From Pelargonium nanum (Eukaryota > Streptophyta > Magnoliopsida > Geraniales > Geraniaceae), in NCBI GenBank assembly GCA_036897485.1, contig JAYMTF010001802.1, positions 1 to 21,226 on the forward strand: DNA of 21,226 bases, given 5' to 3'. This document shows positions 1 through 9,240 of this stretch, piece after piece (the stretch's first letter is position 1; each line of letters opens with the position of its first letter). The position numbers were made by a program, and so were the translations under genes. Under the pieces are notes generated by a model that worked only from the letters and a program-made list of their open reading frames with translations, was not told the origin of the DNA and did no database searches.

Positions 1-108
1 ATTGGGTCAAAACATGAAAGTTCAGGGACTAATTTTGGTTAACAAAAGTTCAAGGTTTAAATTGGGTCAAAACACCAAAGTTCGGGGACCAAATTAGGTA
101 TTTTACCT
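1..108. mobile_element. Foldback/MITE-like repeat, truncated by window edge
   Basis: The window opens inside a repeat made of short units of the type 'ACCAAATTGGGTCAAAACACCAAAGTTC', written here in parts: ATTGGGTCAAAACA occurs at 1-14 and again at 61-74. It ends in GGTATTTTACCTT near 97-109. The right arm of the complete element at 10519-10920 has the same units in the same order and a similar end, so both belong to one family. Only one arm is visible here; its partner would lie to the left of the window. It has no coding capacity. The family assignment (foldback or Mutator-like MITE) is inferred from the inverted-repeat structure of the complete copy. Confidence 0.7.
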
Positions 109-239
109 TAAAAAAATAACTATAAATAAGTATAAATTGTGCAAATTGCCAAAATGGATATAGAGTAATTAAAGAAGAGTAATTAAATTATTTGCATTTT
201 TTGAATTAAAATATAATTTGAAACATGAAATTATGATGC

Positions 240-430
240 TTAAAAACAATTATGACATGCTGACGTTAGAGTCAAAACAAGTAAGTTTAAAGCTAAGGGC
301 TAAAATTAAAATTTTGTCAAGTTCATAGGGCAAAATTATTAAAATCAAAGACGACGTGACATGCTAACGTGTCATATTTGCTAACGTTGTGGTTGGTTAC
401 ATTTTATACCCGGTTTAGAGGTCTAAATAA
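240..430. repeat. Degenerate repeat related to 9241-9575, inverted
   Basis: Read on the minus strand, this stretch contains GAACTTGACAAAATTTT followed by a CCCTTAGC..AAACTTACTTG-type segment and a GTCAGCATGTCA segment. The same run of motifs (GAACTTGACAAATTTTGG, then TCCTCAACTTTGCTC) occurs on the plus strand at 9241-9330. I read it as an old copy of the same non-coding repeat in opposite orientation. No terminal repeats or target duplication could be fixed. It lies some 370 bp upstream of psaE, so it may mark the outer limit of that promoter. Confidence 0.4.
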
Positions 431-601
431 AAAAAATAAACAATTCAAAGATAAGAGCAAGTAAGATTTGAGAACAAATGCTAAATTGCTAAAAACAAAA
501 TATCGTCGAGTCCAATAGAAAAAAAAAATCTTTTAACCCTATAGTAGTTAGTAACAATAATGTTATTATTTATAAAATAGTTGAATGGAATGGAATGGAC
601 A

Positions 602-634
602 TTATCCACAGGAATGGGATATGGTACACATGTG
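602..634 (+). promoter_or_regulatory. Putative light-responsive I-box / G-box-like pair of psaE
   Basis: TTATCC at 602-607 is the reverse complement of the GGATAA I-box. The palindrome CACATGTG at 627-634 is a G-box-like E-box (bHLH target type). Paired I-box and G-box elements are typical of nuclear photosynthesis genes. The pair lies about 160-190 bp upstream of the psaE start codon. No convincing TATA box lies between it and the ATG; the AT-rich TTTATAAAATAG near 569-580 is further upstream. Absence of a TATA box is common in nuclear photosystem genes. The role is inferred from motif and position only. Confidence 0.4.
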
Positions 635-794
635 GCACTTCCCTACTGGAGGATTTGATTCATTCTACTCTAGAGGATCAGATAGTTCCACAACCCAAAA
701 TCACTCCCTACCTTTTAGTTCAATCAAACCCTCACAAATCTACCAATTTTGGCACCTAAGAGAACACACAACACACATCACACAACTACTTGGC

Positions 795-1400
795 ATGGCT
801 AGCACCACCATGGCATCAGCAGCAGCATCTAGGTTTCTTCTCACACCTAATGCTCCAACCACACCAACAACAAGCTTAGCTCCCAAAACCACCAAGAAAA
901 TCAACTCCATCACCTATGGTCTCAACCCTTCCCGGCTCGTCGTTAGGGCCGCCGACGAGGTCGCCGCCCCCGCCGCCACTCAAGAAGCTCCCAAGCCCAA
1001 GCCTCCACCCATTGGACCCAAGAGGGGCACCAAGGTCACCCATCTATTTCATCAATCATACATATTCAAATACGAGCCTATTGCTGCTCTCGAGGTCTCA
1101 GGTTCAAGTCTCGGTTGGTGCAGAATCTAATGTTTGCCTGTTACTTGCAGGTCAAGATTCTGAGGAGGGAGTCCTACTGGTACAAAGGCACTGGCTCTGT
1201 TGTAGCTGTTGATCAGGTATTTGCATATCTATCTCTCGTTTCTCTTCGCAATGTATTCGTTTGTTCGGGTTTTGCTGATTTTGATTTCTTTGCAGGATCC
1301 CAATACTCGATACCCGGTTGTGGTCCGGTTCAATAAGGTTAACTATGCAAATGTATCGACGAACAACTATGCTTTGGACGAGATCGAAGAAGTTAAATGA
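795..1400 (+). CDS. psaE: Photosystem I reaction center subunit IV (PsaE), chloroplast precursor
   Basis: PsaE is a small stromal-side subunit of photosystem I that helps dock ferredoxin and supports cyclic electron flow. I model three exons: 795-1034, 1151-1216 and 1296-1400, with introns of 116 and 79 nt that obey GT/AG. They join to 136 residues. Residues 1 to about 51 form a Ser/Thr/Ala-rich transit peptide ending in VVRA, followed by an Ala/Pro/Lys-rich linker ([14 protein letters not shown]). The rest is the SH3-like PsaE barrel with [32 protein letters not shown] and TNNYALDEI, all hallmarks of the family. The ATG at 795 is chosen because it begins the transit peptide; the open frame further upstream is UTR and promoter. 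Length is close to that of other plant PsaE precursors. The next gene converges on it (tail to tail). Nothing looks broken. Confidence 0.97.
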
Positions 1401-2429
1401 GTCTTAAACATGCTTGTAAATCTGTAATTCCTATTCTTATTTGTCTATCCCAGAATTGCTTATGATACATTTCTTCTGTTTTATTCCCACAAACTTGTCT
1501 ATTTCTCTCTTGCTACATGTCTCCATAAGACCATAACATACACTGTTGTACATATATACTATGAATTGAACTGCTCTCTGTATACAAGAAATTACCTACA
1601 CTATTTCAGATACATCTCAAGAGAAAACTGTTGGCCAAACCTCATTGTTCTAATTCTAAAGTCGGAACAATCAATTACATGAAACTATTTGTGTATTCTT
1701 ATTCGTGTAGGTAACCGAATCCATCAAGCCTTTTAAATACATGATACGATGTCAGTATGTCGTATTTACTTACATAATGCATAGCAATCTATAAGACAAC
1801 AATTCGATCAGTCCACTCCACACCTCTCGGGTGATAATGTCATCTGGGGAACCTCTTGTCTCGTGTTACATTCCGGGGATGAAATATGAATAGCACCCCA
1901 GAGAATGCACAATCTTGTCTTCATACTGACCTATATGACGACTATGATGCAGAAATTCCAACAATGCAACTGAGACAAAAACAACAATTCTTTTAATTAG
2001 GTTAACGAAGCTACAGAGCAAAGACCACGCAGACCAATGAAACCATTGTGAAATTGTATTATGCGAGGAAGAGTAAGGAAATTATTTACACAAGCTAGGG
2101 TACGCATTCTAGAAGTGCTTATGCTTTTGGGAGCAGTATATACTTTCATGCATGCAATGGATAAGAAAACCAGAGACACCTCGGATTCAATATATGCAAA
2201 TCCAATTAGTGTAATTGAATAAAGTTTGTCAGAAAAATGGTTTCAAAAGCTTGGAAAGATAAATGTATTTCACACAATCACTTGCAGAATAAGAAATCAA
2301 TAAAAGATTTCATCTTCAGAACAATGAACCACTATCTACTAACAGAAATGAAAATGAAAGAGCCATAACAGAATAATAGAATTTGAAGGAACTAACCATC
2401 ATTAAACAGAAGTATATATGTAGTTCTCA
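1401..2429. other. Intergenic spacer between convergent genes
   Basis: This kilobase separates the 3' ends of psaE (plus) and the LPA1-like gene (minus), so it should hold both 3' UTRs and poly(A) sites. No classical AATAAA stands out just after the psaE stop. The short open frame on the minus strand at 1997-2179 matches no family I know and has no start or splice context of note. No transposon ends were recognised. Confidence 0.6.
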
Positions 2430-4692
2430 CTAAACTCTCCCATCCATGCCATCAAGAAGACCTGACCACATACCCTTTACTTGTGGTAACTGCGCCACAA
2501 AAGCATTCCAAGGTGGGTAACCGATGCCACTTCCACGGACACGTCCATCCATCCGCAAAGATAGATACCTGCAGGATGAATATAATCAAGATAAGCTTTC
2601 AATTGCAAGCATTTCAATCTCATACTAAAGTTTACTAGAGTAATAGCTCAGACCATAAAAGTTTTATCAATGTCAAAATAATTCAATTACCACAGGGAGG
2701 TATGTTCAAAAAATGAAATAGCTAGAAAATGAATTATTGTATGCATTATCTTTGATGAAATGGTATAGTATGGAGCGGCTAGTTCTTGAGCTTCCTTGAA
2801 TGGAGAAAGATAAATATGCAGAGCACTTACACGGGAGACTCTGGAGGGACGTTAGCCAGTTGCTTTTGCTCATCTAACCATCTATAGTTAAAACGAGGAA
2901 AAGGTCAAATATTATTAACAAAGGCAATAGCATAACCTTGAAGCTGTAGACTGAATTAATCTGAATCTCTTACTTGGACCAGTCGGAAACAATTACTGGA
3001 GACAGTTGCCAAAGTCTCTTTCGTTTTGTAGTGACCTCCTTCAACTCCTCACTCTCGTCGAACTCGAAACTTGGTGAATTCCCATCTGTAGCAAAAGGCA
3101 CCACAAGTACCCCTCGATCTAAAAGGCTCTCAGTGAAAGGCTCGCTAAGTCTAAAAGCCTCCTCAATGAAGGATGCAGGACCAGCACAGATCACAAGACG
3201 AGCAATCCCTCTGAACGTGTTGATGGAAATGACCTTCTTTTCATCCACACGGAGCTTCAGATTCGAAAGGTTTTCCTCCCTTGAGAGCCTGGCTACTTGA
3301 GCATTCTTAGCTTTGTTATCCCTAAAATACAAAAACGCAAAAACAGATACTGCTCCAATGTCTATAGCAAGACCTTTCAAGATCTCAGGGACTTCAGCTG
3401 CTCTCGATGAATTTGCTAGGGCACCAATTAACTGTGTGATGGCTATTAAACCTCCAAGACCACCGCTAGCAATGAAAGCAAGATAAAAGAACATCCGAAA
3501 AGTCCGAAAAGGAGAAAGGACTTCACTTCTTATCTTGGCTGTAGAACTGAAGAACAAATAAAATTATGATTACAAGGGACCTTCATGTGTAAAACAGAAC
3601 CTGATAGCAAAACAATTACATAGAAAGAAATTGAGTCAAAAAAAAAAATGGAAATTGAAAGGATTACATTCTCTTAGCATATCAACTTACAGTTTCTAAG
3701 AATGAAAGCAGTAAGTAGAATAGTATGCAAAGTCAATTGAAAGGATGCATTTCTAGACTTGTTACGTCATGACATAAATATTATCTGCATGTATGATTCA
3801 ACAATGAATGGAACAATATTTTATATCGACTGTTCAAGGTCCTCATGAACAGTAATTTCAAGAATTACTCTCTAGTGGCGACGCGGATCCATTGAACTTA
3901 ATCAAGAACCTAGCTTTTCTGTCTAACTCATTTCAGCGATAAAGAAAGATCACAAACTATTCCTTTGGCAATTTTCGTCTCCATATGTTTGCTACTATAC
4001 TGGCAATCTATCTAGCTGTGCTTTTATTGTTATTTGACGATAAATCCTCCCGTCTTTACAATCACCCCTGAACCAATAAACCTAAGGTCTAGAATCTCAT
4101 TTCGTAGTCTAATACTACTTGTGATCAATTGCCTAAGCATAGAAGGTGCTTCAATTTTCTAGTATTCCTCTCTAGAAACATCTTTTCTCTACAACATTTG
4201 ACCATCTGAGCACACAAATGTATTTCTTGGTTGGCATTAGAAAATAGTTATATTCTAAACATGAGCAAAAACCAAATAAAAGTAGTTACAAAATGATGCC
4301 ATAATTGAACAAAAAATACTAGATTCCTCTTGAGTAACAATTTTCTGGGAGAAAACAACGCAACCCAAGAAAGGGTTTCCACCAATGGCATCAAATTCAA
4401 AGCATTTGGGAGGCAAGGTTAGACAAAACAATAACATGATTGATAATGTAATGAAAAGAGAAAATGAGAACCTGATTTGAGTTGAAGGGGAAGGTTTATT
4501 GGCTGCAGAACAAGTGAAGGAGGTGGAGGGTTTAGTGGGATAAAGTGAAACAGAAAATGGTGGTTTGGGTTTGGGTGAAGAGAAGGAGATGGCATTGAGA
4601 GAAGTGCAGATTTGGTAGCAAAAACCAGTATGATTCTTTTTGAGATGGAAATGAAGAGGACCCAAAATGTGAGCCACAGGCACAGCAGCCAT
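2430..4692 (-). CDS. LOW PSII ACCUMULATION 1-like chloroplast membrane protein (DUF3493/Rep27 family)
   Basis: Four exons on the minus strand: 4472-4692, 2974-3546, 2831-2881 and 2430-2568. All introns are GT/AG and in phase (925, 92 and 262 nt), giving 327 residues. Residues 1 to about 62 are a Ser/Pro/Lys-rich transit peptide. The mature part starts near CSAANKPSPST and continues with STAKIRSEVLSPFR. Two hydrophobic, probably membrane-spanning segments follow (about 92-116, rich in Gly, and 129-148). A hydrophilic stromal-type domain then carries RLSREENLSNLK and VICAGPASFIEEAF, and the C-terminus has a GYPPW motif (298-302) and GLLDGMDGRV. This is the pattern of the LPA1/Rep27 family. The best match from memory is the Arabidopsis LPA1-like protein At4g28740, which lacks the TPR repeats of true LPA1. 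LPA1 itself aids photosystem II assembly and D1 accumulation; the same job for this paralogue is inference. The ATG at 4692 sits in a good context (GCCATGGCTG). It lies tail to tail with psaE and head to tail with the glutaredoxin gene. Confidence 0.92.
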
Positions 4693-5232
4693 GGCTGGGC
4701 TGGCAAGTGTGGACTAGAGATTTGCTCAACTTCTCTTCTTCTCTATTATTACACTAGTTGTACGATCTACATGGATGATCACTATATTGCCACGCCTATA
4801 TTATGTTATTTATTGAAAAATATATTACAAATGGGCTCCTTATCAAGGCCCATTAACCACTTCTTTATAGATTGAGTTAGATTTTACTTTTAACTTATAA
4901 AATGTGCAAAATTGTGCAACTTAATTAACATAGTCAAAATTGTGCAAAATTGTTGAGGTGGTAGTTTTATGGGTAATTTGGAGATTCTACAACTTCAAGT
5001 TACAAGAAAAAAACTGTGGCATTCATGTGTTAAAAATGTATAGCACAAAATACTCATATACTATTGCCCTAAGAAATTAAACCCTCAACAAAGAAGACTT
5101 ACAAATGAATAGATAAACATTTCTAGTTATTTCTTGCAGTTACTATGACAATGAAACAAATAAATTGTTGAGGCAGAAAAAATGGCAAGAAATTGTTGAT
5201 TAGGAGAGAGCAACAAGTCCAAGAAGATAGGT
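4693..5232. other. Intergenic spacer: LPA1-like promoter and glutaredoxin 3' flank
   Basis: This 540-bp spacer lies between two genes in the same (minus) orientation. It must contain the promoter and 5' UTR of the LPA1-like gene and the 3' UTR of the glutaredoxin gene. The motif AAAATTGTGCAA is repeated around 4908-4950 (GTGCAAAATTGTGCAAC, then CAAAATTGTGCAAAATTG). No TATA box was convincing, and no gene or transposon end was seen. Confidence 0.5.
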
Positions 5233-7996
5233 CTATTTCTTTGCATTTTTTGCCTCAGCTTCTAACAACAAAGATTCAAGTTCTCCTTTCCTGTGTAGCT
5301 TCACAGTATCTGCAACAGAACATGAAGCATAGTTAAAATGAAAATTTATCCACTTCTAACAACTTTCTCTTACATGTTATCCCCAGTCTAGTGAAAGTTT
5401 CAGGACCATTACGTAAGAAATATATGGTTCATTCAAGATTTAAACATATGCAGGTTAAGCGTTGGGAACTATGTAAATATTATACTTCCTCCATCCCAAA
5501 ATGAATAGAGACGTTTCCTCATAGAATGTATTTTTCAAACAACAACAATGAAGGAAGACTGTACCTGTACAACCACCAATATGTTTACCCCCTGGTCACA
5601 AAAAAGAACTAAAATGAGTATGGATTATCATTGAATATTCAAACAAATTAATCTAATGAATGGAACAACAAAACATCTTAGAGAGTGATGCTACTCAATT
5701 TTTCATAAAGTTAATTTGATAACTAAGAGGTTGACGACAAGTATAGAGAAGTCAAACTACCTTGTGTTCACCATGACATCATCAACTAAAACTTGTAAGT
5801 AAAAATACCTTCTCTTGAAGAGAAAGAAGATGGACTTGATATCATTCTCACATTCGCCTCACAATTCTTTCTCGAAATCTCTTTAGAACTTGGTAGTGTT
5901 TTGTTACCCTCACGGTCTCACATCCGATGCTGATTCACGGGCACACATGGTTAATGGTTTTCCACATAACGATGCGTTCGTTCCTTGTAGGATCCAAGGC
6001 ACCCAGATTGAAAACCGAGAACTTACAATTGGACTTGGAACATTTCAAGTTTGGAAGAACAAAATGACAGATTGTATAAGGTTGACGGGGGGTTAACAAG
6101 TGCATGGAGTAGATCAAATCATTTTATTTTAGTATGATATCTCAACTTTAGACCAAGACAAATATTTTATATAAATGACTGCATGCTAAAATATATGTTA
6201 GACAACTGATGGCATACAACAAGACCAAGCATAAAGGGCACAAACTCTTGCAAGTTAAGATGTAGTTTAATTCTATATAAAGTGGTCGTTGACTTTACAT
6301 TCTTTCAATGTGGGATACTTCAACAGTGAGCATCAGTCTAGGACTTTTACCAATCGTAAGCCTTTAGAGAGTTCAAATGTCAGTGAAGTTAACTAATATG
6401 TTATATAACATGAAACCATTGCTAATTTTGAACTACTATTGAGGTTATGTTTTTAAAATGTTTTTCTGTACCTACAAGCTACATATACAAACTAAAAAAG
6501 TAAATATTAAGTTACATATTGAATATTGAATGTGAAAATTACATACATACCAATAAAAACATTTGGAACAGTGTGTTGTCCAGTAAGCCTCTCTAGTACC
6601 TTTTGCAGTTGTGGCCCTTGGGGACCTTTGAGAGAAAGAGTCATAAAAAATGCAAATTTTGGCCAGTCAATGGACAAACAGAATTTGATAAATCAATGCA
6701 AGCTAATAGTTTCGTTATAAAATATACATGATAAGGTTTAACAAGTTTTAATAGTCAATTGAATGAGTATAACTGGAATTTAAGATAAGGATTCAAAATA
6801 TCAATGAATATTTCATGTAAGTTTCTTCCACAAACATTCCATGTACCATATATCATACTCTAAAATTGATTTAAATTATCATGGTTTTATAAAATATATT
6901 GATACGGGCAGCTTTATCAATCTATAGATAAGCACACACAAATAACCAATGTTTTTTCACCAATACCGACACACGACATCATTCACAAGTCACAACGCAA
7001 TTTGCATTTTCAAAGAACATACAACACAATATATTACGAAATTTTAATTTTTTTTAATTAAAAACATATATCTAATTTAAAAATTATTTGAGCCTCTCCA
7101 GCCATAAAATCTCCTTTCTTAATTCTTTTCTACCTTTTTGCTACAATTAATAGGTTTTGCAGCAAGATCCTTGTTTTACCAGCAAAATCATATATTCAAT
7201 GCATCTTCTCTCGTTCCATTGACATTCAATATACTAGCATCCTAAGTCATAAAAAAGTGTGAATTTGCAAGTAGCAATCACATAACAAAGAAGGTTTTGC
7301 AGAACTAATAATGAATGTCATAGGTTTATAGAGAAATAATATACATATCTCAACTTGGAATTCAAAATCAATCCATAGAAAATTCTTTAAAAAGGACCCA
7401 AACAATCTGATATGAATTTCAATCTAATTGAAGACAGACCAAATTCACAGCAAATCAGCAAGTTGCAAGAAGCAATGCACCAAATGTTTCAATTGCAGAA
7501 AACGCACCAAGTTCATCCAATTCAATTACCAATGGCACCACCCCAAGGCGTTTGAACAGCGTTTTCACCTCAGAAGAGTACCTTAGAGCACAAAATATAA
7601 AAACCCATTACAAAATTTGTCGAGATCAAGCCAAATTCACATCAAATCTCAACAACAACCAGACTAGACAAATTACCACAAAATATGATATTTAGATATG
7701 AAGACTCACGAGCACCAAGATTTGGAGTAGACGACAACTGGGTTGTCATCCACAGTCTTCCTGACGCTCTCCTGAAGCCGAGAGCCGAAGGAAGAGCTCA
7801 TGGCTCTCACCGAAACCATGGGTCTGAGAGATTTTCTGGAGGCATCAATGCCAAAATTAGCAACATTAATGATTTTTGGAGAATGGGCATAGTTGGTGAT
7901 GGAAATTAAGAAAATGGGAGAGTGGAGGGTGCGACGAGATTGGAGAGGAACAGAGGCGATGATTTTTGTGAGATGCGAAGCCCCTGCCATTGCCAT
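5233..7996 (-). CDS. Chloroplast glutaredoxin, GRXS12/GRXC5 group (WCSYS active site)
   Basis: Glutaredoxins reduce protein-glutathione mixed disulphides with glutathione; this group works in the chloroplast stroma. Five exons on the minus strand: 7710-7996, 7508-7581, 6551-6625, 5565-5591 and 5233-5309. All introns are GT/AG and in phase (128, 882, 959, 255 nt), giving 179 residues. Residues 1 to about 65 are a transit peptide. The thioredoxin-fold domain follows, with the active site W-C-S-Y-S at 94-98 (catalytic Cys95, monothiol type), the cis-Pro TVP motif at 139-141, and the glutathione-binding GGCTD at 151-155. That last motif includes the second conserved cysteine, Cys153. Exon 4 is a 27-nt microexon. 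Intron 1 splits the codon of Ser96 inside the active site. A second in-frame ATG lies two codons after the first. By position it corresponds to Arabidopsis GRXC5 (At4g28730), but its active site is of GRXS12 type. Introns 3 and 4 carry transposon relics. Confidence 0.93.
5483..5513. mobile_element. Stowaway-like MITE terminal fragment in glutaredoxin intron 4
   Basis: The sequence TACTTCCTCCATCCCAAAAT followed by GAATAGAGACG closely follows the terminal consensus of Stowaway/Tc1-Mariner MITEs (CTCCCTCCGTCCCAAAAT, after a TA target site). The opposite inverted end is not present nearby, so this is a broken copy. It lies wholly inside the 255-nt intron 4 of the glutaredoxin gene. Confidence 0.5.
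6255..6325. mobile_element. Relic of a TRIM long terminal repeat in glutaredoxin intron 3
   Basis: The stretch with AAGTTAAGATGTAGTTTAAT, then a GTCGTTGAC segment and TTTCAATGTGGGATAC ending in TTCAACA, follows the same order of motifs as the right half of the TRIM LTR at 13426-13536 (AAGTTTAAGATCATAGG, GTGACGAC, TTTTAATGTGGGATAC, ATTAACA). No primer-binding site or polypurine tract flanks it, so it is best read as an old solo or partial LTR. Boundaries are approximate. Confidence 0.45.
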
Positions 7997-8050
7997 TCGG
8001 TTTGTGCATCTCACGGTTTGTCTCAGGCTCTATGGCTTTTTTTAGTATCA

Positions 8051-8060
8051 ATAGTATAAA
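8051..8060 (-). promoter_or_regulatory. Putative TATA box of the glutaredoxin gene
   Basis: On the minus strand TTTATACTAT reads towards the glutaredoxin start codon, 55 bp upstream of the ATG at 7996. Transcription would then begin some 25-30 bp from the ATG, giving a very short leader. An upstream out-of-frame ATG (minus strand, first base 8009) lies near that expected start. A LINE has inserted less than 40 bp further upstream, so this is the only visible core promoter element still next to the gene. Confidence 0.35.
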
Positions 8061-8098
8061 GTCGTGCTTTGGCAAAAATAGTAAAACAAAAATAGTGT

Positions 8099-9003
8099 TT
8101 TTTTTAAAGGACTTAGTTCAAAAGATTCATAAAAATAATATCCGTGATTGGAATTGGGCAAAACGTTCCTACTCAACCAGACACTCCCTCAATCGAAACA
8201 TATGATCTAACCCAACTATGAGCAATATGATTCGCTTCCCTCCTAACAAAACGAAAATCCAAACTAGAAAATCTAGATAAGCAAGACAAATTGACAGAAA
8301 TAGCCAAACTCAAGGCACTAGACACCCCTCCCCTCCGTTCTTCAACGCAAGAACCAAACTATGAGCAACATGATTCGCTCCTTTCCTACCAAAACGAAAC
8401 TCCAAACTAGAAAAGCTACAAAAGCAAGACAAAATGTCAAATATAACCAGACACATGACACTAGGAAACCCCTCCCCTTCGGTCTTCAACACACGAACCA
8501 CATATTCCAAGATAAGGTTTCACGAATTGTTAGGACTTCCATCAGCTCTGGGTCCAAGGCACCCAACCACCCTGTCCGGCCACTGCTGCAACCGCACCCG
8601 ACCAGTCTCAAAGAACCCAACCACCCTCTGATCTATCATCGGCAGTGAACTAAACACAATCCGTCTTGAGCTTGAAATACGACATCTCTTCCTCCAAAGC
8701 CATCGACTCAAGTGTACGTGTTGCTGCCTCAGCCGGGATAAGAACACTCGAACCAGATGCTACCATACTCGCCTGTTGCGGAGAAGAGAGATGTTGCTCT
8801 GACCACGACCAACCAACTATGGAACGAACAGATTCACAAGGACGTTGCCGCTACGCAAGACTCGAAGCCGCAAAAACTAAAACCGAAAGCCACAAAAATT
8901 CTAGCACACTCTAATACTTGCCATCGAGACAAGACTCACACCTGTGAGAGAACCATTTTTTTCCTCCGCCACAAAAACCGTAAAACAGTGTTGTTTTTAG
9001 AGG
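8099..9003 (-). mobile_element. 5'-truncated LINE with RNase H remnant and 10-bp target duplication
   Basis: A 905-bp insertion is flanked by direct repeats of AAAATAGTGT at 8089-8098 and 9004-9013. On the minus strand it ends in an A-rich tail (CTTTAAAAAAAAC, near 8099-8110). Its minus-strand frames give decayed RNase H (RVT_3-type) segments. VLIPAEAATRTLESMALEEE and FKLKTDC lie between about 8640 and 8740. The C-terminal motif DFRFVRREANHIAHSW lies at about 8215-8265, and a second copy EFRFGRKGANHVAHSL at about 8350-8405. Stops and frameshifts show it is dead. An RNase H tail, a poly(A) end and a target duplication together are typical of a plant L1-type retrotransposon truncated at its 5' end. 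It sits about 100 bp upstream of the glutaredoxin start codon. Confidence 0.75.
8214..8499. repeat. 143-bp tandem duplication within the LINE RNase H end
   Basis: AACTATGAGCAATATGATTC at 8214 recurs as AACTATGAGCAACATGATTC at 8357, an offset of 143 bp. Similarity runs through the whole unit: both copies contain a CCAAACTAGAAAA segment, a CACCCCTCC/AACCCCTCC segment and a final GAACCA. On the minus strand each unit encodes one copy of the RNase H C-terminus (FRFVRREANHIAH and FRFGRKGANHVAH). A partial third unit may precede 8214. Confidence 0.75.
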
Positions 9004-9240
9004 AAAATAGTGTAATTTGATTTAAGTAGTATTAGTGTGAAATTTAATTTAATTTTTATTTTAATAAATTTGGATACTAACTCTAATTAGCTTATTATTA
9101 TAGGGTAGTAGCGTATTTGGGTCAATGCTTTGCACATGTCAATACTATTTTTCTCATTGAACGATTTTAAAAGTGCACACTATATCAGACTGGGTGTAAC
9201 ACCAAGATATGCAAAATGAATTTTTGGGTTAAATAGGTTT

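Noticed and set aside
585-1130. Long open frame running through psaE exon 1
   Set aside because: It opens upstream of the transit peptide without a proper ATG and reads through the first intron. The real coding start is the ATG at 795, and exon 1 ends at 1034.
1930-1975. Possible C/D-box snoRNA (ATGATGCAGAAATTCC ... CTGA)
   Set aside because: Box C is imperfect, spacing is too short for a normal guide, and no terminal stem is present.
2970-3557. A 195-residue single-exon protein
   Set aside because: It is exon 2 of the LPA1-like gene. Both ends of the open frame lie in introns with clear splice sites at 3546 and 2974.
4255-4471. Open frame continuing past LPA1-like exon 1
   Set aside because: The frame simply reads into intron 1 after the donor at 4471/4470; the residues beyond do not fit the family.
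5890-6096. Small open frame in glutaredoxin intron 3
   Set aside because: No family resemblance and no splice support; it lies inside a well-defined intron.
8361-8914. Plus-strand open frames over the LINE
   Set aside because: They are antisense to RNase H remnants on the minus strand and gain length from the GC-rich LINE composition.
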